Shown: positions 49,098 to 58,213 of the stretch, one piece after another
Numbering within the stretch: the first letter of the stretch is position 1
Layout: every line of letters starts with the position of its first letter
Assembly (NCBI GenBank): GCA_029259775.1
Contig: JAJDEN010000037.1
Span: 33,609 to 97,608 of the forward strand
Direction of reading: 5' to 3'
DNA: 64,000 nucleotides
From: Planctomycetota bacterium
Lineage (GTDB): Bacteria; Planctomycetota; PLA2; JAEUHO01
Notes under the pieces: generated by a model
Told to the model about the DNA's origin: nothing
The model's database searches: none
Seen by the model: only the letters and a program-made list of their open reading frames with translations
Program-made: the position numbers and the translations under genes

Positions 49098-52000
49098 TTA
49101 GCGGCCGGCCCAGAGGACGATGTACCGACGTGTCGGCGACACGCGCAAGTACGTCTTCGCACCCGTCGTCGGGTTGAACGTCATCTGCACGAGCTGCTTC
49201 GCGTTCTCGTTCGTACCTGTCGTCCACGAGTAGAACAGCTTGCTGCCGCCCGAGTCGAACGCCAGCGACTCACCCGCACGACCAGCGCTGGTCTCCATGA
49301 CCCACACCTGGTCGGCGTCGGTCTTGTCGAACGAACCGTCGATGACACCCGTCGTGGGATGGAAGCTGATGTTCCGGACGAACATGACGCGCTCGCGGTT
49401 GTGATAGCGCACGGTCGACCCGGCCTCGCCGTAGACCGCACTGACCTTGTCGCCCTTCGGGCTCACGATCATGTAGTGACCATCGCGCGTCGACGTATTC
49501 CCGTTGAAGTCGCTAAGGCGCGCGATCGGGCCACCCACGTTGCCGCTGAAGGCCTCGATCTCGAAGCCGTAGGAGCCATAGTCCTGCCAGTACACAGCCG
49601 TCTGGGGACCGGACGCGAACGTGCTGGTGCTACGGGTGGGGCCGCTACGCGAGTAGTGGGTCATGAAGTAGACGTTGCCCGTCTCCTCGTTCATGACCTG
49701 CATGGCCGCGCCGCCCACGTGGTGGGGGTTGTAGTAGTTGCGCTCAAGAGCTTCGTGCGGGCTGTAGTGGTAGTTCGGAAGGAAGCCGCGGCGGCTCGGG
49801 TAGCCCGTGGGCTTGAAGCCGCGGCCCTTCTGGTGACCACTAGGCGTGCTGCTGGCCGACAAGTTCTCGATGTTGATACCAAGCAGCGTGTTCATCGTCT
49901 GATCACCGCCGTTGTTGGCGTGCATGTTGACCACGTAGAAGTAGTCGCGTTCCACGGAGAGGAAACCACCGAGCGGCTTGATGTAGCCATGGTTGGCGAC
50001 CCACGAGCCGACGGCCGGCGAGAACGGCGAGGACGAACCACCCGCCGTGCCGTCGTACGTCGGGAAGGTCCCGATGCCGCCGGCGCTGGTGGGCATGACA
50101 CCGCGGACGGTGGCAGTCGTGCCCGAACCGCCACTGGTCATGTCGTACGAGTAATACGTGCCGGTGAAGTGCGTCGAGTGGCTGTCCGCGACGTAGCGGT
50201 TGAGGACCGTCGACGTGCTCGTGGGATTCCTCGAGCTCGCACCTCCCCAGAAGATGAGGCCGTCATTGTCCTTCGTGAAGAGCAGGGAGCCGAAGCGCCA
50301 CTTGATCGTTCCTCCGAAGGTGTTGGACGTCACCAGCTTCTCGCCCGTCGTGCCCGTCCACGGACTCGAGGTCGTGCCCGTAGCGCGGTACGCCAGGATG
50401 TCCTCGCGGTTGTTGACGTAGTTCGACGTCGCGGACGTCGAGCTCACCGACGAGATCGTGTTGTAGCAAACCGCCACGTTGCGACCGTCATCCGAGATCT
50501 CGAAGCCGGTCGTCGGCCCGCCGTACGAACCCCAGTGACGGTAGCTGCTCGGACCACGACGGAGGGACGACCCTCGGCCAGCACCCTGCGGGCAGTGCCG
50601 CGAGGTGTTGCTGCTGATCTGACGGAAGCCGTCGCCGTACGAGTCGACCCAAACGTAGTGCGACATGACGTCCGAGCCGGACGTGCCACTCGACCGCGGG
50701 CCCGCCAGGAGCGCGCAGTGCTGGCCATCCGCACTGACGCGGAAGGGCACCGGAGCCAAGGCGTTCTCGAGGAAGTTCGAGCCGTCGTAGATGTACATCT
50801 CGTCGTCCATCTGCGTGACCGTCGAGAAGGTCGTCCCTGAGGAGGAGAACCCACTAAGCCTGCGGACCGCGTTGATGTTGTCCCACTTCTGGAACGGCGT
50901 CTGCATCGGCGTGCTCGTGCCGGACTGTGTCCAGCGCGTGTTCGACACGGCTGCCGGCGCGAGGTCCGCAAGCGGGGCCGAACCGGAATCGTCTGCCGTC
51001 CACGCACCCGTGCTCGGGTTGGCGTATTCGAAGCGGTGGATCCAGTGGTCACGCCACGAGGCGTAGTGGCCGTTGTACGTGCCAGTAAGGAAGTACATGT
51101 GGTTGTCGGTGAGAACCATCGACGTCGAGTACATGTAGTTGCCACCGGTCGTGGTCAGGTTCGGATTGATGTAGCAGTACGTCTTGCCGTTCGCGAACTT
51201 CTCGCCCGTGAGGGAGATCAGCACGAAGCGCGCCAGGCTCCAGTTCGAGACCGTGCTGAACGTGTCTGACGTGGTGCCAACGATCTTCGCGACCGCCGTG
51301 CGGCCGTTGGGCGAGACCGACATCGGGACCATCTGGAAGTTGCTGTCGCGCGAGCGCGTCACGTCACCGTCACCGAACTTGTAGCAGGAGAGACCGGACG
51401 CGGAATCGCCAGCATCTGCGGCCCAGGGGATGTAGATCGATGCGTTGCGACGCACGATGAAGAACCCGTAGGTGCCATTCGGGGCCGAGGCGCTGGTGGT
51501 GCGGAACGCGTAGAGCAGGCCACCATCATTGCGGATGCCGGCGGCGGGATTCATCGCGTTGGTGGTCTTGGGCAGCTCGAGCGCGCTCGAGTTCAGGTGC
51601 CAGCCACCACCCGAGTTGTTCCAGCCATTCACCTGCTGGTAGTTGTACGCGGTCTGCTTGTCGGTTCGCGCTGTCGCGCGGCCGCCCTTCGGGTTCATGT
51701 TGAAGTTGTCGCACCACCAACCATTCGGGTTGAGGGTCGGACGCATCAACTCGACACCCGTGTTGCCGCCGGCGGCGCCAGAGAGCACCTGCGCCAACGT
51801 CAGCGAGCCGACCTCGGACGGGATCGTCGTACCGGTGCTGAGATCACTCGGCGCGAGATCTGCGACCGTACCCGAACCGGCGACCACCTGGAACAAGCGG
51901 ACCTTGACCGGGCCGTGCTCCATGGAGATGTCGTTCGTGCCCGTGGCCGTGGAGTTCGTAGCCGTAAGCGTTGTCTCCGTGATGATCACGGCATCCGGAC

Positions 52001-53795
52001 CGATGCTGATACCGAAGATCTGCGAGTCGGTGTTGCGGACGGACAGGGGAAGCTGGGCGTCCTCCACCGTCAGGGAGACCTGACGTCGGCCGCTGCGCTG
52101 GAGCGCGTTGGCCTCGGCAATCGTCTCGGTGCCGAGGATGCCGAAGGGCTGGTAGACGCGGAAGTTCGGCGCGAGATCGCCATTGCCGTCCGCGTTCATG
52201 TCGCCCGTCCAGCCGTACTTGCCGGCGAGCTCGCCAGCCGGCACACCCAGGTTCTCACCCTCGTGGGCCTGATCGAACTTGCCATCATGAACGACACCAC
52301 CGGTCGCACGCAGCTCCATGCCTTCGGCGGCGTGGCCCGTGCTCACGTCCGGGTTGTAGATCACCCTGACCTCAGCCTCGGGCAGGGTCGGGAAGCCATC
52401 CGACGGGAGGGTCGGGCCCGAGAAGGTGCCCTCGTTGGCCAGGCTCTCGCTGATCTCAAGCGGATCGGACTGGGCGATGTTGCAGGACAGTCGCTTGAAG
52501 GCGTGCTGACCGCGCTCGTTCGGAACCAGCGTGCTGTAGGTGTGGACAAAGACCTCGAAGGTGCCCACGCGGCGAGGGATGCCGGAGAAGGAGCCGGCGC
52601 CGGCGCCGGCACGGCGGAACTGGATGCCCTCGGAGTGGAACGGGCCGTAGTTCGGGCCGTTGTCAGCGTCGGCCGGGTAGTCGACGCGGCCCATGCCGAT
52701 GCCACCGTGGAGCGTGGCGACGTCCGTCGGACCACCGCTCGTCAGCGCGAACGCACCGAAGCTACCGGGAGCGAGGCTGTTGACGATCGGCGTCATGCCC
52801 GGCGGGTACGTGATGTCATCGTGCTGGTTGGACGTCGTATCGACGCTGCCGTCATCGTCGGGGAGCGAATCGGTGAGCTCAAAGGCGAAGGGCGGCACAC
52901 CGTCGACGATCTGGATGCCGTCGCTGTAGGTGGCGCCGGCTTGGCCATCGACCAGATTGTTGTTGGCGATGATGATCGGCGGCGTGTCGATCTTCCACTG
53001 GAACTTGCGCGTCGAGACGTTGCTCGCCGCGTCGGTCACGCGGACCGTAATGCGGAAGGGGACACCACCGGGGAGCACCTGGCTGGGCGTGCCGAGGATG
53101 CTGCAGGAGTTCGGCGCGAAGTTGGCGCCGAGGGGCAGGGCACCGTCGTTCGGGTCGGCCGGATCGTCGATGAGCGCGCAGGTGTAGGGAGCGACGCCAC
53201 CGGCAACGATGAGGTTGTAGACGGCGAACTGGCTGAAGACGGTGGTCTCGAGCGCGTCGATGGTGAAGCCGGGCGTGTTGTCATCGGCGGTGCCGTTGAC
53301 GCCATCCGGACCATCCGCGTCTTCCCACTTGGCCGGGTCGTTGAACGCCGCATTCAGGATGAGGGCCGGACCGACGCCGTTGTTGGCGCCTACGATGCGG
53401 AGCGCACCGATCGGCACCTCCCACACGAACGCCTGCGTGGTCGTGAAGAACGGCGTGCAGCTCGTGTCCGTGACCTTCACGGTGAACGAGAAGATGCCGT
53501 TCTCGAGGATGTAGCCCGTCAAGTGGTGACGGCCTCCGACATCGTCGAAGCCGAGCCCCAGCGGCAGCGAGCCTGCGATGAGCTCAACCACGTACGGGCC
53601 GCTGCAACCACCCTCGAGCGGGATTTCCCAGTCGATCGAGTCACCGGAGGTGAATCCGGCGGGGAGGGAGGTGGCCATGATCACGAGGGGATCCGCGGCC
53701 GAAGCGGGGAAGCCGTTCCCGCCGCCGCCACACGCCGGAAGAATGGCGAGCGCTGCGACTGCGAGAAGAGCGAAGAAAATCTTGGAACTGCGCAT
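49098..53795 (-). CDS. Giant surface lipoprotein with Ig-like and beta-propeller-like repeats
   Basis: 1565 aa from ATG 53795 (AGGAG about 6 nt upstream). Lipoprotein signal with lipobox ILPAC, Cys22. Residues 30-140, 190-290 and 300-560 contain putative Ig/cadherin-like domains of the He_PIG style (GSLPLGLGFDDVGGRHHLTG, YTCALIDDPADPNDGALPLG, PPFAFELTDSLPDDDG). From about 750 to the end, blade-like units recur: MSVSPNGRTAVAK, FRVSADGQHCALLAG, FEISDDGRNVAVCYN, MIVSPKGDKVSAVYG and SLAFDSGGSKLFYSWT, resembling TolB/WD-like propellers. Tyr, Ser, Gly and Thr are abundant. It probably sits on the cell surface as an adhesin or binding protein; function unknown. A terminator follows. Confidence 0.88.
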   Translation of the reverse strand: MRSSKIFFALLAVAALAILPACGGGGNGFPASAADPLVIMATSLPAGFTSGDSIDWEIPLEGGCSGPYVVELIAGSLPLGLGFDDVGGRHHLTGYILENGIFSFTVKVTDTSCTPFFTTTQAFVWEVPIGALRIVGANNGVGPALILNAAFNDPAKWEDADGPDGVNGTADDNTPGFTIDALETTVFSQFAVYNLIVAGGVAPYTCALIDDPADPNDGALPLGANFAPNSCSILGTPSQVLPGGVPFRITVRVTDAASNVSTRKFQWKIDTPPIIIANNNLVDGQAGATYSDGIQIVDGVPPFAFELTDSLPDDDGSVDTTSNQHDDITYPPGMTPIVNSLAPGSFGAFALTSGGPTDVATLHGGIGMGRVDYPADADNGPNYGPFHSEGIQFRRAGAGAGSFSGIPRRVGTFEVFVHTYSTLVPNERGQHAFKRLSCNIAQSDPLEISESLANEGTFSGPTLPSDGFPTLPEAEVRVIYNPDVSTGHAAEGMELRATGGVVHDGKFDQAHEGENLGVPAGELAGKYGWTGDMNADGNGDLAPNFRVYQPFGILGTETIAEANALQRSGRRQVSLTVEDAQLPLSVRNTDSQIFGISIGPDAVIITETTLTATNSTATGTNDISMEHGPVKVRLFQVVAGSGTVADLAPSDLSTGTTIPSEVGSLTLAQVLSGAAGGNTGVELMRPTLNPNGWWCDNFNMNPKGGRATARTDKQTAYNYQQVNGWNNSGGGWHLNSSALELPKTTNAMNPAAGIRNDGGLLYAFRTTSASAPNGTYGFFIVRRNASIYIPWAADAGDSASGLSCYKFGDGDVTRSRDSNFQMVPMSVSPNGRTAVAKIVGTTSDTFSTVSNWSLARFVLISLTGEKFANGKTYCYINPNLTTTGGNYMYSTSMVLTDNHMYFLTGTYNGHYASWRDHWIHRFEYANPSTGAWTADDSGSAPLADLAPAAVSNTRWTQSGTSTPMQTPFQKWDNINAVRRLSGFSSSGTTFSTVTQMDDEMYIYDGSNFLENALAPVPFRVSADGQHCALLAGPRSSGTSGSDVMSHYVWVDSYGDGFRQISSNTSRHCPQGAGRGSSLRRGPSSYRHWGSYGGPTTGFEISDDGRNVAVCYNTISSVSSTSATSNYVNNREDILAYRATGTTSSPWTGTTGEKLVTSNTFGGTIKWRFGSLLFTKDNDGLIFWGGASSRNPTSTSTVLNRYVADSHSTHFTGTYYSYDMTSGGSGTTATVRGVMPTSAGGIGTFPTYDGTAGGSSSPFSPAVGSWVANHGYIKPLGGFLSVERDYFYVVNMHANNGGDQTMNTLLGINIENLSASSTPSGHQKGRGFKPTGYPSRRGFLPNYHYSPHEALERNYYNPHHVGGAAMQVMNEETGNVYFMTHYSRSGPTRSTSTFASGPQTAVYWQDYGSYGFEIEAFSGNVGGPIARLSDFNGNTSTRDGHYMIVSPKGDKVSAVYGEAGSTVRYHNRERVMFVRNISFHPTTGVIDGSFDKTDADQVWVMETSAGRAGESLAFDSGGSKLFYSWTTGTNENAKQLVQMTFNPTTGAKTYLRVSPTRRYIVLWAGR

Positions 53796-54229
53796 GGGCA
53801 CTCCTGAACCTACTGACCTACCGCGCGGAAATCCTACCCGGGCCAGGGTGACACCGTAAGGCCCTGAACCGCCGCTTCCGACGATCCCGTTAGCCCCGGC
53901 AGTCAACCTTCCCGCCGGTACCCCGACGCGGCGACCTGTGCCGCCCCGGGATTCCGAACCGCCCGAAGAATATGCAATCCTGAGTCCTATTCCTGAATTC
54001 CACCCAAGCGCATGTAAGTGACCACTTGCCAAGCACTTACGGAACGACCACAACGTCCGTGGAGCGTCCGGCCGCGTGCGTAGTGCGATTCCGCACGACG
54101 CGATGGCGCGGAGCGTGGTCGGCGGGCGCTCGTTGGGCCGGGACACTCGCTCTTGGACCCGGGACGTGCGACCCGGGCAGAATCTCGCATCCGGCGAGAC
54201 GTCAGGCCGTCGGCTCGATCCCCGCACGG
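53796..54229. other. Gap upstream of the giant lipoprotein gene
   Basis: 434 bases without a gene. A comparatively AT-rich stretch at 53955-54045 holds an inverted repeat (54014-54040) and is the likely promoter region. TTCAGG, 17 bases, CATATT on the minus strand (about 53968-53996) is a weak sigma-70 candidate. Confidence 0.5.
54014..54040. promoter_or_regulatory. Inverted repeat GTAAGTG/CACTTAC, possible operator
   Basis: 7-bp arms 13 bases apart, with a nested AAGTG-AC-CACTT. It lies about 220 bases upstream of the giant lipoprotein start, in the only AT-rich patch of the gap. Confidence 0.3.
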
Positions 54230-54811
54230 CTACTTGCCGTCGGACCGTGCAGGCGGCTGATTCCATACGCTGGGCTTGGGCGGCGGCGGCAGCGGCGCCG
54301 CCTGCTCGGGCGGGGGCCTGGGAGCCACCTTCCTGGTGATCAGCAGGAAAGCCGGCTGCTGCTCGATGTGGAAGCCCATGTGACGGACCCACTCCACCAC
54401 GTCCAGCATCTCCACAGAGCCCGGGTCGTCCATCTCGAGGCTCGCGACCCGGAAGTCCTCAAGGCTGCCCTCCTTCGCGAAGCGGATGGGCGCGTCCAGG
54501 CCGAGCCCCTTCTCAAAGGCCTCGAGGATCGCTGCGCCGGTCACACGCCCGCTTACGGAGGCGGGACGCAAGACCCGCCGGTGCACGCTCGCATAGTCGA
54601 TCGGACGTGTGGGCGTGCCACCACCCTGGCCCCAGACGCCGACCACGGTCTGCTTCTCCGTGCGGAGCGTGTTCGCACCGGCGTCCGGCCGATCGCGCAG
54701 GCCCTCGCCCTCGAGCGCGTTGTCCGAGGTGCTGACGTCGTCGTCGATGAACAGCACATACGCTCCACCGGCGGCGGCGAGGAGCAGCAAGATCGGCAAG
54801 AGGGTGCGCAC
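54230..54811 (-). CDS. Membrane-anchored protein of unknown function
   Basis: 193 aa from GTG 54811. An N-terminal anchor LLPILLLLAAAGGAYVLFI (4-22) is followed by an acidic linker and a domain of about 100 residues (ASVSGRVTGAAILEAFEKGL...MLDVVEWVRHMGFHIEQQPA), with a beta strand FLLITRKVAP and a Pro-rich tail. The AAILEAFEKGL / VEWVRHMGF pattern loosely recalls secretin N-domain (STN-like) folds, but this is weak. It lies between nuoN and the giant lipoprotein gene on the same strand. Confidence 0.65.
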   Translation of the reverse strand: MRTLLPILLLLAAAGGAYVLFIDDDVSTSDNALEGEGLRDRPDAGANTLRTEKQTVVGVWGQGGGTPTRPIDYASVHRRVLRPASVSGRVTGAAILEAFEKGLGLDAPIRFAKEGSLEDFRVASLEMDDPGSVEMLDVVEWVRHMGFHIEQQPAFLLITRKVAPRPPPEQAAPLPPPPKPSVWNQPPARSDGK

Positions 54812-54953
54812 GGGCCCAGCCTAGCTCCGCAGCCAGGGGAGCGAAACGTCGCGGAGGCCGCGGGAAGGTCGATTCGGACCGCTTGGTAGGCCGTCCGTGC
54901 TGCCGCGAGCGGACAGCTTCGGACGGCGGGCCCCCGCTGGCACGAGAGCGCGC

Positions 54954-56516
54954 CTACTTCGAGAGCAAGGCGGCCATCGAGTGCGCCGCGTCATGGGCCC
55001 ACTCATAGAAGGGCCCCATCACGACGCCCATGACCAGCATCGCGACCATGCCGATCCAGAGGACGACGCGCGTGACGCCGGGGACGTGGATCGCCGGGTA
55101 GGCGTGTCCCTCGACCGGCTCACGGATGTACATCTCCTTGATCCACAGCATGTAGAAGTAGAGGGACACGATCACCGCGCCGGCGCCGATGAAGGCGAGC
55201 ACGAAGAGCCCCTTGTCCACGACCGCAGCGAGGATCAGGAACTTGCCGAAGAACCCGGCCAGCGGCGGCACGCCCGCCAGCGAGAGCAGGGCGAGCAGCA
55301 TGGCGAGGGCCAGGAACGGCGCGCGGCGCCCGAGGCCGGTGTAGGCGTCGCTGCCGTGGCTCTTGGCCGCGGCCCCCACGGTGATGATGACGCCGAAGGC
55401 CGTGATGCTCGTGGCGAAGTAGGCCATGAGGTAGTAGAGCAACGCCGAGGTGCCCTTCTCAGGGCCACCCTCGGCGGCGATCGCCGCGAAGGCCATGATG
55501 ATGTAGCCGGCGTGACCGATGGACGAGTAGGCCAGCAGCCTCTTGATCGAGCGCTGCGGAATCGCGCCGAGCACGCCGAAGAGCAGCGTCACGACCGAGA
55601 TGACGCCCAGGATCAGGACCCAGTCGAAGGCGTCTGTCGCGCCGATGCTCGGCAGGAAAGCTGCTTGGCCGAAGCGGATCAGCAGGACCACGCCCGCGAA
55701 CTTGGACGCCGTGATCAGGAAGGCCGTCACCGGGCTCGGGGCGCCCTCGTAGACGTCCGGGATCCAGACGTGGAACGGCACGCCGCCCACCTTGAACAGC
55801 AGGCCGATCAGCACGAACGCGATGCCGAGCACGAGGATCGCCGGCGGTGAGCCGAGCGCCATGACGCCGGCGAGCGCCTCGAACGAGAGGCTGCCCACGG
55901 CGCCGTAGATCAGGCCGATGCCGAGCAGCAGGACGGCCGTGCTGACCGCACCCACGACGAGGTACTTGAGGCCGGCCTCGGTCGAGCGCACGTCGTTGCG
56001 CCGGAGCGCCGCGAGGATGTAAGCCATGATCGTGACCAGCTCGAGGCAGACGAAGAGGGACAGCATGTCCGACACGCCCGCGACCAGCATCACGCCCAGC
56101 AAGGCGAACAGCAGGATGGCGTAGTACTCGCCGTGGCCGCGGTCCATCCGCCGGGTGTAGGGGATCGACAGCAGGACGAGCAGCGCGCCGCCCGCGGTCG
56201 TGAGCGCGCGACAGAAGACGGAGAAGCTGTCGGCCGTCCAGCCGGTGACGGTCGCGTCGCCGGACACGACGTGCAACGCCTTCTCCGAGCTCGGGCCCAT
56301 GGCGACGATCACGACGAACGCAATGACCAGGCCGACGAAGCTCGTCCACGCGGTCGCAGTGGCGCGGCGGCCGGCGGGAAGCACGAGCTCGGGCAGGATC
56401 GCGGCGATCGCGGTGCCGGCGATGATGAACTCGGGCATGAGGAGCTGCAGGTTGGGCGTCAGGCCCTCCGGGAGCTTCATGGCCAGAACCAGGTGCAGGG
56501 CGAAGAAGGAGTCCAT
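54954..56516 (-). CDS. nuoN: NADH-quinone oxidoreductase subunit N
   Basis: NuoN is one of three antiporter-like proton-pumping subunits of complex I. 520 aa, about 14 membrane helices. The family core is clear: LRRNDVRSTEAGLKYLVVGA with the conserved Glu and Lys, KVGGVPFHVWIPDVYEGAPS, KRLLAYSSIGHAGYI and AGVPPLAGFFGKFLI. ATG 56516 overlaps the nuoM stop by one base (TGATG). It is the last gene of the nuo run. A better translation start may be one of the later Met residues (13 or 27), as the first 25 residues are less conserved. Confidence 0.95.
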   Translation of the reverse strand: MDSFFALHLVLAMKLPEGLTPNLQLLMPEFIIAGTAIAAILPELVLPAGRRATATAWTSFVGLVIAFVVIVAMGPSSEKALHVVSGDATVTGWTADSFSVFCRALTTAGGALLVLLSIPYTRRMDRGHGEYYAILLFALLGVMLVAGVSDMLSLFVCLELVTIMAYILAALRRNDVRSTEAGLKYLVVGAVSTAVLLLGIGLIYGAVGSLSFEALAGVMALGSPPAILVLGIAFVLIGLLFKVGGVPFHVWIPDVYEGAPSPVTAFLITASKFAGVVLLIRFGQAAFLPSIGATDAFDWVLILGVISVVTLLFGVLGAIPQRSIKRLLAYSSIGHAGYIIMAFAAIAAEGGPEKGTSALLYYLMAYFATSITAFGVIITVGAAAKSHGSDAYTGLGRRAPFLALAMLLALLSLAGVPPLAGFFGKFLILAAVVDKGLFVLAFIGAGAVIVSLYFYMLWIKEMYIREPVEGHAYPAIHVPGVTRVVLWIGMVAMLVMGVVMGPFYEWAHDAAHSMAALLSK

Positions 56517-58210
56517 CAGCGCGAACCCTCGCTCGTCGAGTCAGTGTCTGCGAGTGCCGTGCCTGCGAGTGCCGTGTCTGCGAGCGCAGTGCCTTGGGCG
56601 CCGCCCGCGGGCAACTGCACGGCCTTCGTGCCGCCCTCGCGCGCTGTGCGCGCGGCCTCGTGCGTCGCGCGTCCCTCATCGAGGCGCACCACGAGGGGCT
56701 TGGCCCCCTGGTGCACGACGTCGAGCATCGGCTGCGGCCAGAACCCGAAGAGCAGCAGCACGCCGGTCAAGATCAGGTAGGGCGCCTTCTCCGCGAGCGT
56801 GCGCTGGTCGCGCAGGTTCTTCCAACGCTCGGGCAGGTCGCCGAACCATGCGTCCTTGACGGCGCGCAGGAGGTAGACGCCCGTGATCACGAGACCCCAG
56901 ACCGCGAAGACGGCGGGGATCCCGTACCAGAGGATGTCGCGCGAACTCCACGCACCGATGATCACCATCAGCTCGCTCACGAAGTTGGCGAAGCCCGGGA
57001 GTCCGGCGGAGGCCATGGACGCGATGATGAAGAGCGTGCCGCAGAAGGGCATCACCTTCATCATGCCGCCGAGGTCGTCGAGCATGCGCGTGTGGGTCTG
57101 GTCGTAGAACCAGCCGATGAGCGCGAACGTGAGGGCCGTCATGACGCCGTGGGCGAACATGAGGAACACCGCGCCCTCGATGCCGATCAGGCTCGCCGAA
57201 GCTACACCCAACAGCACGTAGCCCATGTGGCTCGAGGACGAGTAGCCGATGATCAGCTTCATGTCGCGTTGCGACACAGCGACCAGGCCGCCGTACACGA
57301 TGTTGAAGCAACACAGGATCCCCACGTATGGCAGGTACACCGCCGCCGCTTCGGGGAAGTAGAGGCAGGCGATGCGCAAGATGCCGAACGCGCCGAGCTT
57401 CATGAGCACGCCGGCGTGAAGCATCGAGACGGCCGCGGGGGCCGACGCGTGACCGGCCGGGCTCCACGAGTGCAGCGGCCACATGGGCACGAGCGCGGCG
57501 AAGCCGAGGAAGATGACCGGGAACCAGAGCATCTGGAAGCCGGACGAGAAGCCGTGCTCCTCGATGCGCACCATGTCGAAGGTGCCTGCGTCGCCGTAGA
57601 CCGCGATGAGGCCGATCAGCGCCATGACGGCGCCCGCGCTCAGCAGCAGCACGAGCTTCATCGTGGCGTAGTACTGGTCGACCGTCTTCGTCGTGGATCC
57701 CCAGATGCCGATGAGCAGGAACATCGGGATCACGGCGAGTTCGTAGAAGAAGTAGTAGAAGAAGAGGTCCAGGGAGGCGAACACGCCGAACACGCCCGTG
57801 ACGAGCGCCAGCAGGCAGATGTAGTACTCCTTGACGCGCGACTGGATGGTGTAGCTGACCATCACACCCGCGAAGATGATGAGCGAGGTCAGCAGCACCA
57901 TCGCCAGGCCCATGCCGTCCACGCCGAGGCGGAACGACAGACCGAGTTCCTCGACCCAGTCGGTCGCGATGCCGTACTTGTAGACGTGCTCGTCGGCCTC
58001 GCCGGCGTTCGCCGTGAACTCCGCCGCCGTGGCCGCGTGCTCATAGCTGTAATCGCCGAAGCCGATGAACATCAGGATCGCCATGGCGAGCGAGACGCCG
58101 GTGGCGACCGTCGCGATGACGCGGATGGTCTTCTTCTCCTTCGCATCCACGAAGAAGATCGCCAGCGTCGCTGCCGCAGGTGCGATCAGACAAAGAAGCA
58201 GGGGATTCAT
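56516..58210 (-). CDS. nuoM: NADH-quinone oxidoreductase subunit M
   Basis: Antiporter-like subunit of complex I, 564 aa. Seen: FYYFFYELAVIPMFLLIGIWG (conserved Glu), ATMKLVLLLSAGAVMAL (Lys), PMWPLHSWSPAGHASAPAAV, LMKLGAFGILRI, KLIIGYSSSSHMGYVLLG and GLPGFANFVSE. The C-terminal 45 residues are an unusual tail with a 15-nt-encoded pentapeptide repeat (ADTALAGTALADT). It begins 3 bases after the nuoL stop and ends in overlap with nuoN. Confidence 0.95.
   Translation of the reverse strand: MNPLLLCLIAPAAATLAIFFVDAKEKKTIRVIATVATGVSLAMAILMFIGFGDYSYEHAATAAEFTANAGEADEHVYKYGIATDWVEELGLSFRLGVDGMGLAMVLLTSLIIFAGVMVSYTIQSRVKEYYICLLALVTGVFGVFASLDLFFYYFFYELAVIPMFLLIGIWGSTTKTVDQYYATMKLVLLLSAGAVMALIGLIAVYGDAGTFDMVRIEEHGFSSGFQMLWFPVIFLGFAALVPMWPLHSWSPAGHASAPAAVSMLHAGVLMKLGAFGILRIACLYFPEAAAVYLPYVGILCCFNIVYGGLVAVSQRDMKLIIGYSSSSHMGYVLLGVASASLIGIEGAVFLMFAHGVMTALTFALIGWFYDQTHTRMLDDLGGMMKVMPFCGTLFIIASMASAGLPGFANFVSELMVIIGAWSSRDILWYGIPAVFAVWGLVITGVYLLRAVKDAWFGDLPERWKNLRDQRTLAEKAPYLILTGVLLLFGFWPQPMLDVVHQGAKPLVVRLDEGRATHEAARTAREGGTKAVQLPAGGAQGTALADTALAGTALADTDSTSEGSR
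56546..56590. repeat. 15-nt tandem repeat in the nuoM 3' end
   Basis: GTCTGCGAGTGCCGT, GCCTGCGAGTGCCGT and GTCTGCGAGCGCAGT head to tail, in frame, encoding the ADTAL/AGTAL repeats just before the stop. Confidence 0.8.
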
Positions 58211-58213
58211 GGA

